Shown here: positions 36,888-46,000 of the stretch, piece after piece | How the letters are laid out: every line of letters begins with the position of its first letter | How positions within the stretch are numbered: position 1 is the stretch's first letter | Origin: JAGQPD01 sp020426865 | Lineage (GTDB): Bacteria; Planctomycetota; Planctomycetia; Pirellulales; Pirellulaceae | DNA: 64,000 nt | Direction: 5' to 3' | Assembly (NCBI GenBank): GCA_041399065.1 | Contig: JAWKTN010000008.1 | Coordinates: 186,001-250,000, forward strand | Program-made: the position numbers and the translations under genes | Notes under the pieces: generated by a model | Databases searched by the model: none | Seen by the model: only the letters and a program-made list of their open reading frames with translations | What the model was told of the DNA's origin: nothing

Positions 36888-36926
36888 TTAGGGTGTCTGG
36901 CGCTGTCCTTCTGGCGCTGTCCTTTC
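36888..36926. repeat. Variant repeat with duplicated GGACAGCGCCAGA word
   Basis: TTAGGGTGTCTGGCGCTGTC followed by CTTCTGGCGCTGTCC. Read on the minus strand it is a 13-base word twice, then CACCCTAA. It begins exactly where the long element copy 2 ends. Confidence 0.7.
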
Positions 36927-36930
36927 TGAC

Positions 36931-37047
36931 ATGCTCACTACATTACGGCGAAAAGGCTGGGAAGATCAATTAAGGCCCGTGTCCCTCAAACCGACACCCC
37001 AAGAAATCCTCGACCTGCTGACCTTCCTCGCGTCCCTCGCTGGATGA
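36931..37047 (+). pseudogene. Short gene-end remnant
   Basis: A 38-codon frame from ATG 36931, ending VSLKPTPQEILDLLTFLASL. The LTPQE-LLDLLxFL ending recalls the last residues of planctomycete haem-binding/membrane-bound dehydrogenase-like proteins, so this may be the 3' end of such a gene left after rearrangement. There is no ribosome binding site and it directly follows a variant repeat. Low certainty. Confidence 0.35.
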
Positions 37048-37179
37048 CGGCGGAAAAGTGCAAAACTGGAACTAAGAAGATCAGGCAACAACAAACCTAC
37101 CCTCCTTTCCCAGATTCACCGTGTCTTGTCAGCGCCAACCTTGGTTTTCGGGTGCGGAACGTGAGTAGTTATCTAAGTA

Positions 37180-37812
37180 TCAGCGTGGCCACCGGACGCG
37201 GTTAAACTCACGCTCGTCGAAGCCGTAGGAGCTTCGACGCGACAATAGTAACAATGTCATCGAAACGAAAAATGCATAGACGGTCTGTGGCTCGGGAACC
37301 TGGAGTTTCGTAATGGAGACGATGTTCCCAGAACTCACTCTCCGTGATGGAGATTGGGTGATGGCAAATACGAAATTGTCCCAACCTTGAGTGTGAAAAT
37401 TCTCGATAAGCGGAATGGGCGACTGCATTCGTTCTAGTTCTATGTGGAGATCAGGTCTCTCGTCCGTAGGAAGCATCATATATAGCGACGAGTTTGTCAC
37501 AAGGCGGTGAACTGAGGGGAGAAGAGGAGGAAAATTGGAACCTAGTGGGATCGAATACGGTGTGGTGAACTGGATTGAAAAGTCATCCACCAGGTACCGA
37601 TCTGGAGAGTCATCCGGTTCGAAGTCGTACTCTGGTGTGACTCCTTTGAACGTAATGTCGAACAGTTCGCCGCCATCGCCTGTGAGCTGCCAGCGATAAT
37701 CATCCGAAGCATGAGCGTTGAGAGAAAAAATAAAAATGAAAAAGCTAAGATTGGCGAGACGGACACTTGCGATTATGCCCGCCGACAGTTGAGTGGTGCA
37801 GCAGTGCGCCAT
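37180..37812 (-). CDS. PEP-CTERM secreted protein (third)
   Basis: A 210-residue protein from ATG 37812, with a signal peptide (SVRLANLSFFIFIFSLNAHA, cleaved before SDDYRW). The mature part begins with WQLTGDGGELFDITF and is beta-rich and acidic. The C-terminus has VPEPQTVYAFFVSMTLLLLSRRSS, a PEP-CTERM sorting tail. It is not clearly homologous to the other two PEP-CTERM proteins of the island. A longer frame upstream adds no recognisable feature. It stands alone between repeat-rich stretches. The function is unknown. Confidence 0.78.
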   Translation of the reverse strand: MAHCCTTQLSAGIIASVRLANLSFFIFIFSLNAHASDDYRWQLTGDGGELFDITFKGVTPEYDFEPDDSPDRYLVDDFSIQFTTPYSIPLGSNFPPLLPSVHRLVTNSSLYMMLPTDERPDLHIELERMQSPIPLIENFHTQGWDNFVFAITQSPSRRVSSGNIVSITKLQVPEPQTVYAFFVSMTLLLLSRRSSYGFDEREFNRVRWPR

Positions 37813-38133
37813 GTGGATCAATCTCCCAGCAGATAGTTGAGTGAGACACGAAACTGAAACTGCGAAATCTCGTATCGTTAGAGAACAAATAACCGAATTG
37901 TGCCAAGCTGTTGAACGATCTCGAAACGATACGTTGCTATTCGACATAGGCGACAGCATGTGAGGTTGGACGTTGCCGCTACCTCGCTACCTGCATGTTA
38001 ACTGGGGTTAAGATCGACTGCAAGCGTTTGTCATGGGGTCGGTTGAGTGAGCCAATTCGGCTAAGCTAACGCATCATCAGTTTTTGAACCGTGAACGGTT
38101 ACCCATTTTCAGTCCGCACGTTGCATGCGATTG
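37813..38133. other. Intergenic stretch with no recognised gene
   Basis: 321 bases upstream of the third PEP-CTERM gene. It should carry that gene's promoter. No GAGTATCAGAC repeat or convincing reading frame was found. Confidence 0.4.
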
Positions 38134-38661
38134 TTATTTGGCTATCTGGGGCAGGAGTTCGATGATCAATTCGCCATCGTGGCCGACGCCTTTGATTTCG
38201 CCCGTGCAAATGAGGCTCGAATCGTAAAGTTGCGGCCTATACTGATAGTCGGCGTTCTCACGTTTCTTCGCAATGATGTCTGCGAGGTCTCGCTGAAGTG
38301 TTTCAGCAGTCTCCAAATCCATTTGAGCGGTGAGCGCGGTGAAGTTCTGATCGGGGTCATAGAGACGCATCATCACGCGAGTGTCTGGCAAGTCTTTACC
38401 CTGAGCGTCGATGCCGCTCCAACTTGTTTCGATGCTCCATTTGAACCGCGACGGAACAGCGACGACACCGGCGTAAGTCGTGGGTAAAGCCTTGGTGTAG
38501 AGATAGTACGAGTTGCTTTTCGTGCTATGCTCCGGAGTTGCGGAGTAGGCAACGGAAAGCGCGTGATCCGCAACTCGCGTGAATTTCAATGTTCTGGCTC
38601 TTTGTAACGCACGGGAGGCGCCCAACGCGTCCTCGGTCCAGCTATAAAGCTCCTGCGTCAC
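38134..38661 (-). CDS. Hypothetical protein
   Basis: 175 residues from a GTG at 38661 (TQELYSWTEDALGASRALQR), preceded by unrelated Arg-rich sequence in the longer frame. No signal or membrane segment. It contains SYYLYTKALPTTYAGVV, FKWSIETSWSGIDAQGKDLPD and ETAETLQRDLADIIAKKREN, with a mixed alpha/beta look. I do not recognise the family. It is bounded by repeat-rich non-coding DNA on its upstream side. Clean length and protein-like composition support a real gene; the start is uncertain. Confidence 0.55.
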   Translation of the reverse strand: MTQELYSWTEDALGASRALQRARTLKFTRVADHALSVAYSATPEHSTKSNSYYLYTKALPTTYAGVVAVPSRFKWSIETSWSGIDAQGKDLPDTRVMMRLYDPDQNFTALTAQMDLETAETLQRDLADIIAKKRENADYQYRPQLYDSSLICTGEIKGVGHDGELIIELLPQIAK

Positions 38662-39335
38662 ACATGGCCCCCCTCGCCGGTTTGCCCGGCGACGGGCCCT
38701 AGGTACAACACAATGGTAATCTCGTTTTGCCACTGGCGTCACTATTCACAAACTTCCGGCACGTGTTAAGGGTGCGTTGCCGTATGTGTGTCGGCCCTAC
38801 GGGCCTGGGTGCGGGGGAGCATGCCACCGATGGCGCACGTCAGTGTTGCTCAGGTACGGCCGATCCGCTTGGTGCTTTGTGGTTCGAGGCATTGCCATCC
38901 CATGCGATTGTCTAATACCTCGTGGTTCGAGGTATTATGGTCGTCAATCGTGTCGCCGTGCCCCGGGGCCGAGTAACGTCTCTGTCGGCATGTTCCGAGC
39001 GTGATACTTCATCGGTGCGATTGGGTCCTCACATTCTTTCTTACCTTCAACTCGCCTCGCCTCGCGTGCGCACCACAAACCGGAAGCAGGGTCAGACCCT
39101 ATGCAGCGGGTCTGATTACCCACTGCCCCCCAATCGCTAATTCCAATTCGGTTTACGTACGTTGGTGTCGAAGTTCCCACCATTGGAGGCATCGGCGCAA
39201 GTCCTTATGGGAGATAGGGTTGGGCGGGGCGGTTTTCCCGGGATTTACAAGTCGGCCGCTCGTCCACTATATTACCGGATTGTCGAAATTTTTTGTTGTC
39301 GGCCCATAGGTTGGGCCCTTCGGTGGGTTTTGGTC
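38662..39335. other. Repeat-containing intergenic region upstream of ffh
   Basis: 674 bases without a convincing gene. GCTTTGTGGTTCGAGGCATT (38874) and CGTGGTTCGAGGTATT (38921) are pieces of the long interspersed element, and GGGTCAGACCCTATGCAGCG near 39093 is related to the 68-bp inverted repeats. The right end must contain the promoter of the ffh operon. Confidence 0.6.
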
Positions 39336-40802
39336 ATGTTTGAATCGCTCCAAGACGGCTTACAGTCTGCGCTGAAGACGCTGCGTGGCCGCGGCAAGTT
39401 GACCGAATCGAACATGCGCGAGGGGCTGAAGCTGGTCGAGCAATCGCTGCTGGAAGCGGACGTGAGTTATTCTGTCGTCAGGGATTTTATGACGGCAGTT
39501 ACGGACAAGGCGCTAGGGGCGAAGGTGCTCAATGCGCTCGATCCGACGCAGCAGTTGGTAGGGATTGTTTACGAGCAGTTGGTGGAGATCATGGGGCCGG
39601 TCGACACGTCGCTGCATTTGAAGCAGGACGTGACGATCTTGATGATGTGCGGTCTGCAGGGGGCGGGGAAGACGACGACATGCGGCAAGTTGGCGCGGCT
39701 GATCAAGATGGACGGGATCACGCCGATGTTAGTTGCGGCGGACTTGCAGAGACCGGCGGCGATTGATCAGTTGCATGTGATCGGCGAAGAGGTCGGCGTG
39801 CCGGTCTATTCGAATCGCGAACTGAAGGACCCGGTCAAGTTGTGCCAGGAGGCGGTCGCTCAAGCGCGCGAGCAAGGTGCGCAAGTCGTGATCCTGGATA
39901 CGGCTGGGCGATTGGCGATTGACGACGAGTTGATGGAGCAGCTGAAGAATATTGATCGCCGAGTGCAGCCAGATCACGTTTATCTGGTTGTCGACGGCAT
40001 GACGGGCCAGGATGCGGTCAACAGTGCCAAGGCGTTTAACGACGCATTGGAGTTGGATGGCGTGATCATGACCAAGTTGGATGGCGACGCGCGTGGCGGC
40101 GCCGTCATGTCGGTCAAGCACGTAACGGGAGTACCGATCAAGTTCATCGGAACGGGCGAACGTTTTGACGGACTTGAGCCTTTCCGGCCGGAAGGGATGG
40201 CCAGTCGCATCCTGGGCCAGGGCGATGTGTTGGAGATTGTGCGGACGGCACAGCAAGAGTTCGACCAGGACCAAATGCGTCGGACGGAAGAACGGTTGCG
40301 AGCAGGCCAATTCACGCTGGACGATTTCCGCAACCAGTTACAGCAACTGTCGCGTCCGGGGTTGCTGCAAAAAATGATGAGCTTGATGCCGGGGATGGGG
40401 GAGATCAACAAGCTGATGAAGTCGTTTGATGCCGAGGGCGATATGCGTCGTCTGTTCGGCATCATTGATTCGATGACACCGGCGGAGCGTGCCAACCCGA
40501 ACGTGATTGACATTAGTCGTCGCAAGCGGATCGCTGCGGGTGCGGGCGTGCAGGCCCACGAGGTGAACGAGCTTGTCAAGCAGTTTGACGGGATGGCATC
40601 GTTGATGAAGGGGATGGCGGGCAAAGGGATCGGCGACCGCATGAAGATGATGCAGGAAATGCAACAAGGCGGGATGCTTGACCCGTCGGGCCGCATTCGC
40701 AAGGAAAAAAAAGGGACCGGCAAACGATTGACGGCAAAAGAGCGAGCAAGCAATCGAAAGCTGCGTGAGCGTGAACTGAGACGCCGCAAACGGGGGAAAT
40801 AG
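39336..40802 (+). CDS. ffh: Signal recognition particle protein Ffh
   Basis: A 488-residue SRP54-family GTPase. I chose the ATG at 39336 (MFESLQDGLQSALKTLRG), the usual family start. The N domain is followed by G motifs GLQGAGKTTTCGKLA, DTAGR and TKLDGDARGG, then GTGERFDGLEPF. The methionine-rich M domain (MMSLMPGMGEINKLMKSF) binds SRP RNA and signal peptides, and the C-terminus is very basic. It targets nascent membrane and secreted proteins to the Sec translocon. It heads the operon ffh-rpsP-trmD-rplS-yraN. Confidence 0.97.
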   Translation: MFESLQDGLQSALKTLRGRGKLTESNMREGLKLVEQSLLEADVSYSVVRDFMTAVTDKALGAKVLNALDPTQQLVGIVYEQLVEIMGPVDTSLHLKQDVTILMMCGLQGAGKTTTCGKLARLIKMDGITPMLVAADLQRPAAIDQLHVIGEEVGVPVYSNRELKDPVKLCQEAVAQAREQGAQVVILDTAGRLAIDDELMEQLKNIDRRVQPDHVYLVVDGMTGQDAVNSAKAFNDALELDGVIMTKLDGDARGGAVMSVKHVTGVPIKFIGTGERFDGLEPFRPEGMASRILGQGDVLEIVRTAQQEFDQDQMRRTEERLRAGQFTLDDFRNQLQQLSRPGLLQKMMSLMPGMGEINKLMKSFDAEGDMRRLFGIIDSMTPAERANPNVIDISRRKRIAAGAGVQAHEVNELVKQFDGMASLMKGMAGKGIGDRMKMMQEMQQGGMLDPSGRIRKEKKGTGKRLTAKERASNRKLRERELRRRKRGK

Positions 40803-40931
40803 GACAACGCATGCTGCGCGGAGACGGTTTGTTCCAACGGTACGTTGCCAAGCCGATGCCGACGCGAAGATTTAAGACTCAATCGTCTATCACACATCAG
40901 TATCAATGGTTTTAGTTGGAGGAATTATTAC

Positions 40932-41369
40932 GTGGCAGTTCGGATACGCATGAAAAAGATGGGGCGGACACATCGGCCGTTCTTCCGTATTTGCGCGATG
41001 GACTCGCGTAGCCCTCGTGATGGCAAAGTCATCGAAGAGTTGGGTTACTACGATCCGATGGTGAAGGAAACGGATGCCCGCGCGGTTTTGCGCGCGGAGC
41101 GAGTGGACTATTGGTTGAGCGTCGGGGCCCAGCCGTCGGAGAATGTCCGCGTGCTGATCAAGAAGTACGGCACCAACGGTACACACCTTGACGCACAGAA
41201 GGCAGCGTTGGACCGGCTGCAGATCCGTCCACAGGCGCCGGCCCCCATGGCCGTTCCGTTGCCGAAAAAAGAAGCTCCGGCAGCGGCTGCCGTGGCGACT
41301 GCCGAAGAACCATCTGCTGATGACGCAGCCGGTGGTGCAACCGAAGAACCGGCAGCGAGCGACGAATAG
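40932..41369 (+). CDS. rpsP: 30S ribosomal protein S16
   Basis: A 145-residue protein. The start is the GTG at 40932, eight bases after GGAGGA, reading VAVRIRMKKMGRTHRPFFRI, the conserved S16 beginning. The S16 core (about 85 residues, through YWLSVGAQPSENVRVLIKKYG) is followed by an extension of about 50 residues rich in Ala, Pro and Glu, longer than most S16 proteins. S16 helps assemble the 30S body. It is the second gene of the ffh operon, 129 bases after ffh. Confidence 0.96.
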   Translation: MAVRIRMKKMGRTHRPFFRICAMDSRSPRDGKVIEELGYYDPMVKETDARAVLRAERVDYWLSVGAQPSENVRVLIKKYGTNGTHLDAQKAALDRLQIRPQAPAPMAVPLPKKEAPAAAAVATAEEPSADDAAGGATEEPAASDE

Positions 41370-41415
41370 ATACGACACCTACGTGTCGCATATTACACAG
41401 TTTGGGGAAGCAGCC

Positions 41416-42135
41416 ATGCGGTTTGACATCGTGACGCTGTTCCCTGGGATGTTTCCCGGGTACTTGGGACAAAGTTTACTGGCCAAGGCGATTGACGAAG
41501 ATTTGGTCGATGTCCAGGTCCATGACCTGCGGAAATGGTCCCGAGACAAACACAACTCGGTTGACGACCGCCCCTTTGGGGGTGGCCCCGGAATGGTGCT
41601 CAAGGTCGAGCCAGTTGTGGAATGCGTTGAGGAAATTGCTAACAATGGCCCGGCACCTCATGTCGTGCTGTTGACACCGCAAGGTCGTCGGCTGACACAA
41701 GACGTCGTCGCCGAACTTGCACCGAAGGAACGATTGATACTGTTGTGTGGACGATATGAGGGGTTCGATCAGCGGGTGATCGACATCCTTCGGCCGGACG
41801 AAATCTCCATTGGCGACTTTGTGCTCAATGGCGGCGAAGTCGCGGCGATGGTGCTGGTGGATGCAATCATCCGCTTGGTGCCAGGGGTATTGGGAGACGA
41901 AAGGAGCAGCCAGGACGATTCGTTTACACGAAACGGTGGCGGGTTAGAGTGCAATCAATACACGCGACCTCGCGATTACCGCGGCCATCGCGTTCCCGAT
42001 GTGTTGCTCAGTGGCGACCACGGCCAGATCGCTCGATGGCGCGATCAACAAAGCCTCTTGAAAACGCAAGCGAGGCGTGCCGATCTGCTGCGGCAGAAGG
42101 ACGACGAGAACGACGACGAACACACGAGAGCATAA
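41416..42135 (+). CDS. trmD: tRNA (guanine37-N1)-methyltransferase TrmD
   Basis: A 239-residue SPOUT methyltransferase starting MRFDIVTLFPGMF at 41416. Family motifs are RPFGGGPGMVLKVEP, LLTPQGRRLTQ, LCGRYEGFDQRV and SIGDFVLNGGEVAAM, which build the trefoil-knot S-adenosylmethionine pocket, and YTRPRDYRGHRVPDVLLSGDH. It methylates G37 of several tRNAs and prevents frameshifting. It follows rpsP by 46 bases; rimM, usually between them, is absent. Confidence 0.97.
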   Translation: MRFDIVTLFPGMFPGYLGQSLLAKAIDEDLVDVQVHDLRKWSRDKHNSVDDRPFGGGPGMVLKVEPVVECVEEIANNGPAPHVVLLTPQGRRLTQDVVAELAPKERLILLCGRYEGFDQRVIDILRPDEISIGDFVLNGGEVAAMVLVDAIIRLVPGVLGDERSSQDDSFTRNGGGLECNQYTRPRDYRGHRVPDVLLSGDHGQIARWRDQQSLLKTQARRADLLRQKDDENDDEHTRA

Positions 42136-42222
42136 GCCAGCAATCTGGCGATCAACATTGACAACATTTCGACAACACCAAACAAAAGAAAACTGCCGAA
42201 ACGAAAGTAGTGAGGTGATATT

Positions 42223-42576
42223 ATGAGCCATGTCATTATGGGATTAGTTGAGAAGGAATACTTGAAGCCTGAACCGCCTGATTTCGAGATCGGCGATACG
42301 GTTGACGTCCATACGAAGATCATGGAAGGGGACAAGGAGCGCATTCAGATCTTCAGCGGCACGGTTATCGCTCGCAGCGGTGCGGGAACTCGCGAAATGT
42401 TCACCGTCCGCCGGATCGTGGCCGGCGAGGGTGTCGAGCGCAAATTCCCTGTTCATTCGCCGAGAGTCGACAAGGTGGAAGTCAAGCGGAAGGGCGTGGT
42501 GCGCCGAGCGAAGTTGTATTTCTTGCGCGACCGCGTTGGTAAGGCCGTGCGTTTGAAGGAACGCCGCGTCAACTAG
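42223..42576 (+). CDS. rplS: 50S ribosomal protein L19
   Basis: A 117-residue protein starting at 42223, after a GTGAGGTGAT ribosome-binding region. FEIGDTVDVHTKIMEGDKER, IQIFSGTVIARSGAG, FTVRRIVAGEGVERKFPVHS and KVEVKRKGVVRRAKLYFLRD are hallmark L19 segments. L19 sits at the 30S-50S interface. It is the fourth gene of the operon, 87 bases after trmD, and its stop overlaps the possible GTG start of yraN by one base. Confidence 0.97.
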   Translation: MSHVIMGLVEKEYLKPEPPDFEIGDTVDVHTKIMEGDKERIQIFSGTVIARSGAGTREMFTVRRIVAGEGVERKFPVHSPRVDKVEVKRKGVVRRAKLYFLRDRVGKAVRLKERRVN

Positions 42577-43049
42577 TGACTACACGACTCCGCAGGTGCC
42601 ACGTGCTTGACAGCATTCTCAGTGGGTACCAGAAGGTTCAGCAATGGCTGAGCGCGGCATTGTTTCCGCCGCGCTCACTCGGACAACGGGGCGAAGATGC
42701 TGCGACACGGCTATTGCGCCGCAAAGGCTATAAGATCATTCACCGCGGTTACCACGATCAACATGGCGAGATTGACATCATTGCCGTCCACAAACGCGTG
42801 GTAGTTTTTGTCGAGGTCAAGACGCGGAAACGTGACTATGGCGACAGCCCCGCCACCGCCGTGACACTTGAAAAGCAAAAGCGGATCACCCGCACAGCGT
42901 TGGCGTTTCAAAAACGCAATCGGCTATTGCAAGCGAAATCGCGGTACGATATCGTGGCGATCGTCTGGCCCGATGGCCAGCGAAAGCCGACCATCAAGCA
43001 TTATGTCGACGCTTTCGAATCGTACGGAACGGGGCAGATGCACAGTTGA
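42576..43049 (+). CDS. UPF0102 (YraN) family protein
   Basis: About 157 residues from the GTG at 42576, or 148 from the GTG at 42603. The core is GQRGEDAATRLLRRKGYKII, HGEIDIIAVHKRVVVFVEVKTRK and KQKRITRTALAFQ. The E-D-I-D-x-E-V-K arrangement is a PD-(D/E)XK nuclease-type fold, and the family is often encoded in this operon, but its cellular role is not settled. It ends the operon; the next gene is convergent, only 33 bases away. Confidence 0.9.
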   Translation: MTTRLRRCHVLDSILSGYQKVQQWLSAALFPPRSLGQRGEDAATRLLRRKGYKIIHRGYHDQHGEIDIIAVHKRVVVFVEVKTRKRDYGDSPATAVTLEKQKRITRTALAFQKRNRLLQAKSRYDIVAIVWPDGQRKPTIKHYVDAFESYGTGQMHS

Positions 43050-43082
43050 TGCCATGTGGCGTCCAGCAATACGTCATCGTTG

Positions 43083-46000
43083 CTACGGCATCTCTCCTTG
43101 TGGAGGGCAACTGAGAAAGACACGGCGCGGGGAGACCAGGTAGCACTGGTTGCCGCCGGCAAAACGCCATCTGTCGGCCTCGGCCCCGCCGGGACCACCC
43201 CAATGCACCGGCGGCGGATTGTCACCCAGCTCGGTCGCGTATCTCGCAGCAATCCGCACGCTCCAGTCACTGCTGATCACGACCAGATCCGCTACATGGT
43301 CGTGTGCCCATTGAGCAGCATCGAGCGCGAACTTACGACCAGCCGGATTCCAGAGCTCCGCAAAGACGACTAGCGTGTTGTCTACCTCGTTGAATCGCCA
43401 CGGCTTCAATTGTTCGTCGGCATTCTTTCTGTCAGGATCAAGCGACTTGATGCTGGCCAACCGAATGTCTGGCACTTCGCATCCTGGGCCGAACTTTCCG
43501 TCGGACGTGAATGACTTTCCGATCGATAACTGCAGCGGACCGATCTGCTCGACATTCGCCAACGGTAACACACCGACAAGCGTGCCCGTGGCATCGCCGG
43601 CGCGGACGACAAGGTCTGGACGCGGCGGCACGTCGGGCAAGACGAATTGTCCTTGCTCGTTCGTACGAGCGGGCTCGCGCATGCCGTCAACGTAGACGAC
43701 GGCACCGATTGCCGGTTCGCCCGTACTCGTGGTGACACTTCCAAACAGCGAGATCGCGGGTGCGACAGCAATGGTAAATAAATCTTGCGGTCCGGCCTGC
43801 TTCACCTCAAATGTCGTCGCACTGAACTGATAGAATCCTGGTGCGTCATTAATCCTCGCAACGTATCGCCCCGGAAGTAACTTCAACTGGAAGGTTCCAT
43901 CGTTCTGCGACGTCGCCGAAAATGTCTCGCCAGTTTCACTCAGGCACACTACCGTCAAAGACAACGGAAGTGCGACGGCGGAACGATCGGTAATCTGTCC
44001 TCGCACATGCACCTTGTCTTTGTCGTCGTCGGCCTGACCGTCGGCTTGTTGCTCGTTGTTCGGGAGTGCGGCGTCCGCCAGGCGAGCGAAACCTGGCCCG
44101 CGAAGCCGCATCTCGCCAGGGCGAAACCGAATCACAGCATCGGTTGTGTCTTCCTTCAGGCTAAATTGCGATTCGCCGTCAAAAGCAGGTTGAGCTCGAT
44201 TGATTCCCATCGGGCGAATGCGCATCGTCAAGGTCGCCTCTGGCAGGTGCTCCGCCGCAAACCGCCCTTCGGAATCGGTCAATACCATTTCGACAACGTC
44301 ACTATAATCTTCACTGCCGTAGATTGTGATGATGACATTGGGCAATGGCTGGTTGTTCGGGTCGACGGCCTGAGCCGTCAAGGACAATCCAGCCGGTCGC
44401 GAAACATCACATTTCACCGTTTTCCCTGGTGGAACGACAATTTCCTGCCTTGGTGAGATGTAGGTGGACATCCCGGTTCCATCGGGAAAATTGAAGTGAC
44501 GTACCCGCATGATCGAATACCGACCAGGTCCCACGCCCTTGGCCGTGAAACGCCCTTGATTGTCGGCTTGCAACTGTCCGCCAAAACCGAACGGAAAGTC
44601 GTGACGCGAGTTTTGACTCGTCGGCGCAATCCACTCCACCCGAATCCGCTCCCCCGCACACGGCTTGCCTCCCGCCGTAATCACACCCTCGATATTGGCC
44701 GACGCTGGAAACGGCAGTTCCCAATCCTTCGACGCGACGAGTCCAGCTACATTTCGCACGCAAACGAAACCGTTGTCCGGACGAATGGCAACCAGCACGG
44801 TCTCGTCATTAACCCCCGATCGCGGCAGCTTAAACTTGCCATCCTCATTCGTCATCGATTTTCGTCCCGTAAACTGCGTGACACCGCGAGAAATATCGCC
44901 AAAGTTGACGTAGTGATCCAAACGCATCTGATCATTGGGCGACACAAAAGCCACAACGACATTACTAAGTGCCACACCGGTATCTGCGTCGACCACGCGG
45001 GTTCCAAACATTTCCAGCGGCTTGAAAACGACGTCGATCATCTGTGGACCGTCCGCGTCATCAGGAAAGTCGACGACGACGTCTTCGTAGTTGCTAACAC
45101 GAAAACGGAGGACCCGCTTGTACGGGTACTGCTCGCTGACTTGCAGCACGTATGTGCCGGTCGCGGAATCGTATTTATTGCGACCCTCGTTACTGCTCCA
45201 CGATGTCCGGCTACTTTCATCGAAAACATAGCCATGCTGGACCTCGACGGCATCCGGCTGCTTACCGGTATCGGCCATCTTCATCCGAAACGTATGAGAG
45301 ACAACCGGGCGAATGGTGATCTCGTAGTGCTCACCGCCAACAAACTGCTGGTCGCGGACGCTGACGAAGTCGCGTTTCAAGACATGCGTTTCGGTCGGGG
45401 TGTCCGGCATGTGTGGCAAAGTGAAGTTGCCATCTTTGTCCGTATGAGCCTCCCGACGAAACATTCGCATCCCGTTCCAGGTATCGGTTATGATCCACAC
45501 GTCGTGGACAGGTTTGCCATCGGGGTCCAACACGCGCCCCGTGACCGGCTTGCCGGGGAGCAATTTAAAATCGACTTCTGCCGGGCTTCCCTCTTGCGTT
45601 GACAGCTCGGTCATCGCCGGAGCGTGGTTGTCGCTCAACGCATGCAAAACGATATTACCGACGGGAGCCGAAATCAGCCGAAACCGACCGTCGCCACCCG
45701 TCGTGGAATCGGGATTCACAACGTTACTGGCGAATCGACTGTCGCCCTCCACGATTCGTACGCCCTGCAACGGCTCACCCGTTTCGGCCGATACGACCTT
45801 CCCCTCGACGATTGCGCCAGGATCCAGCGTCCAACTCACGTCGGTCTCCCCCTCCGGCTGAAGATCCAATGCGAATCGATCCTTAGGCACATGTTCCGGA
45901 TGGGTCACCGTGGGGAACAGTCGATCGCGGTCCTTCGGAATGCCAATCAGTTCAAATCGCCCGTCTGCGTCGGTCAACACATTCGGGTTCCAATCCCGTG

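Noticed and set aside
39081..39335. SRP RNA gene upstream of ffh
   Set aside because: No GGAA-tetraloop hairpin typical of SRP RNA could be identified by eye; the region is repeat-related.
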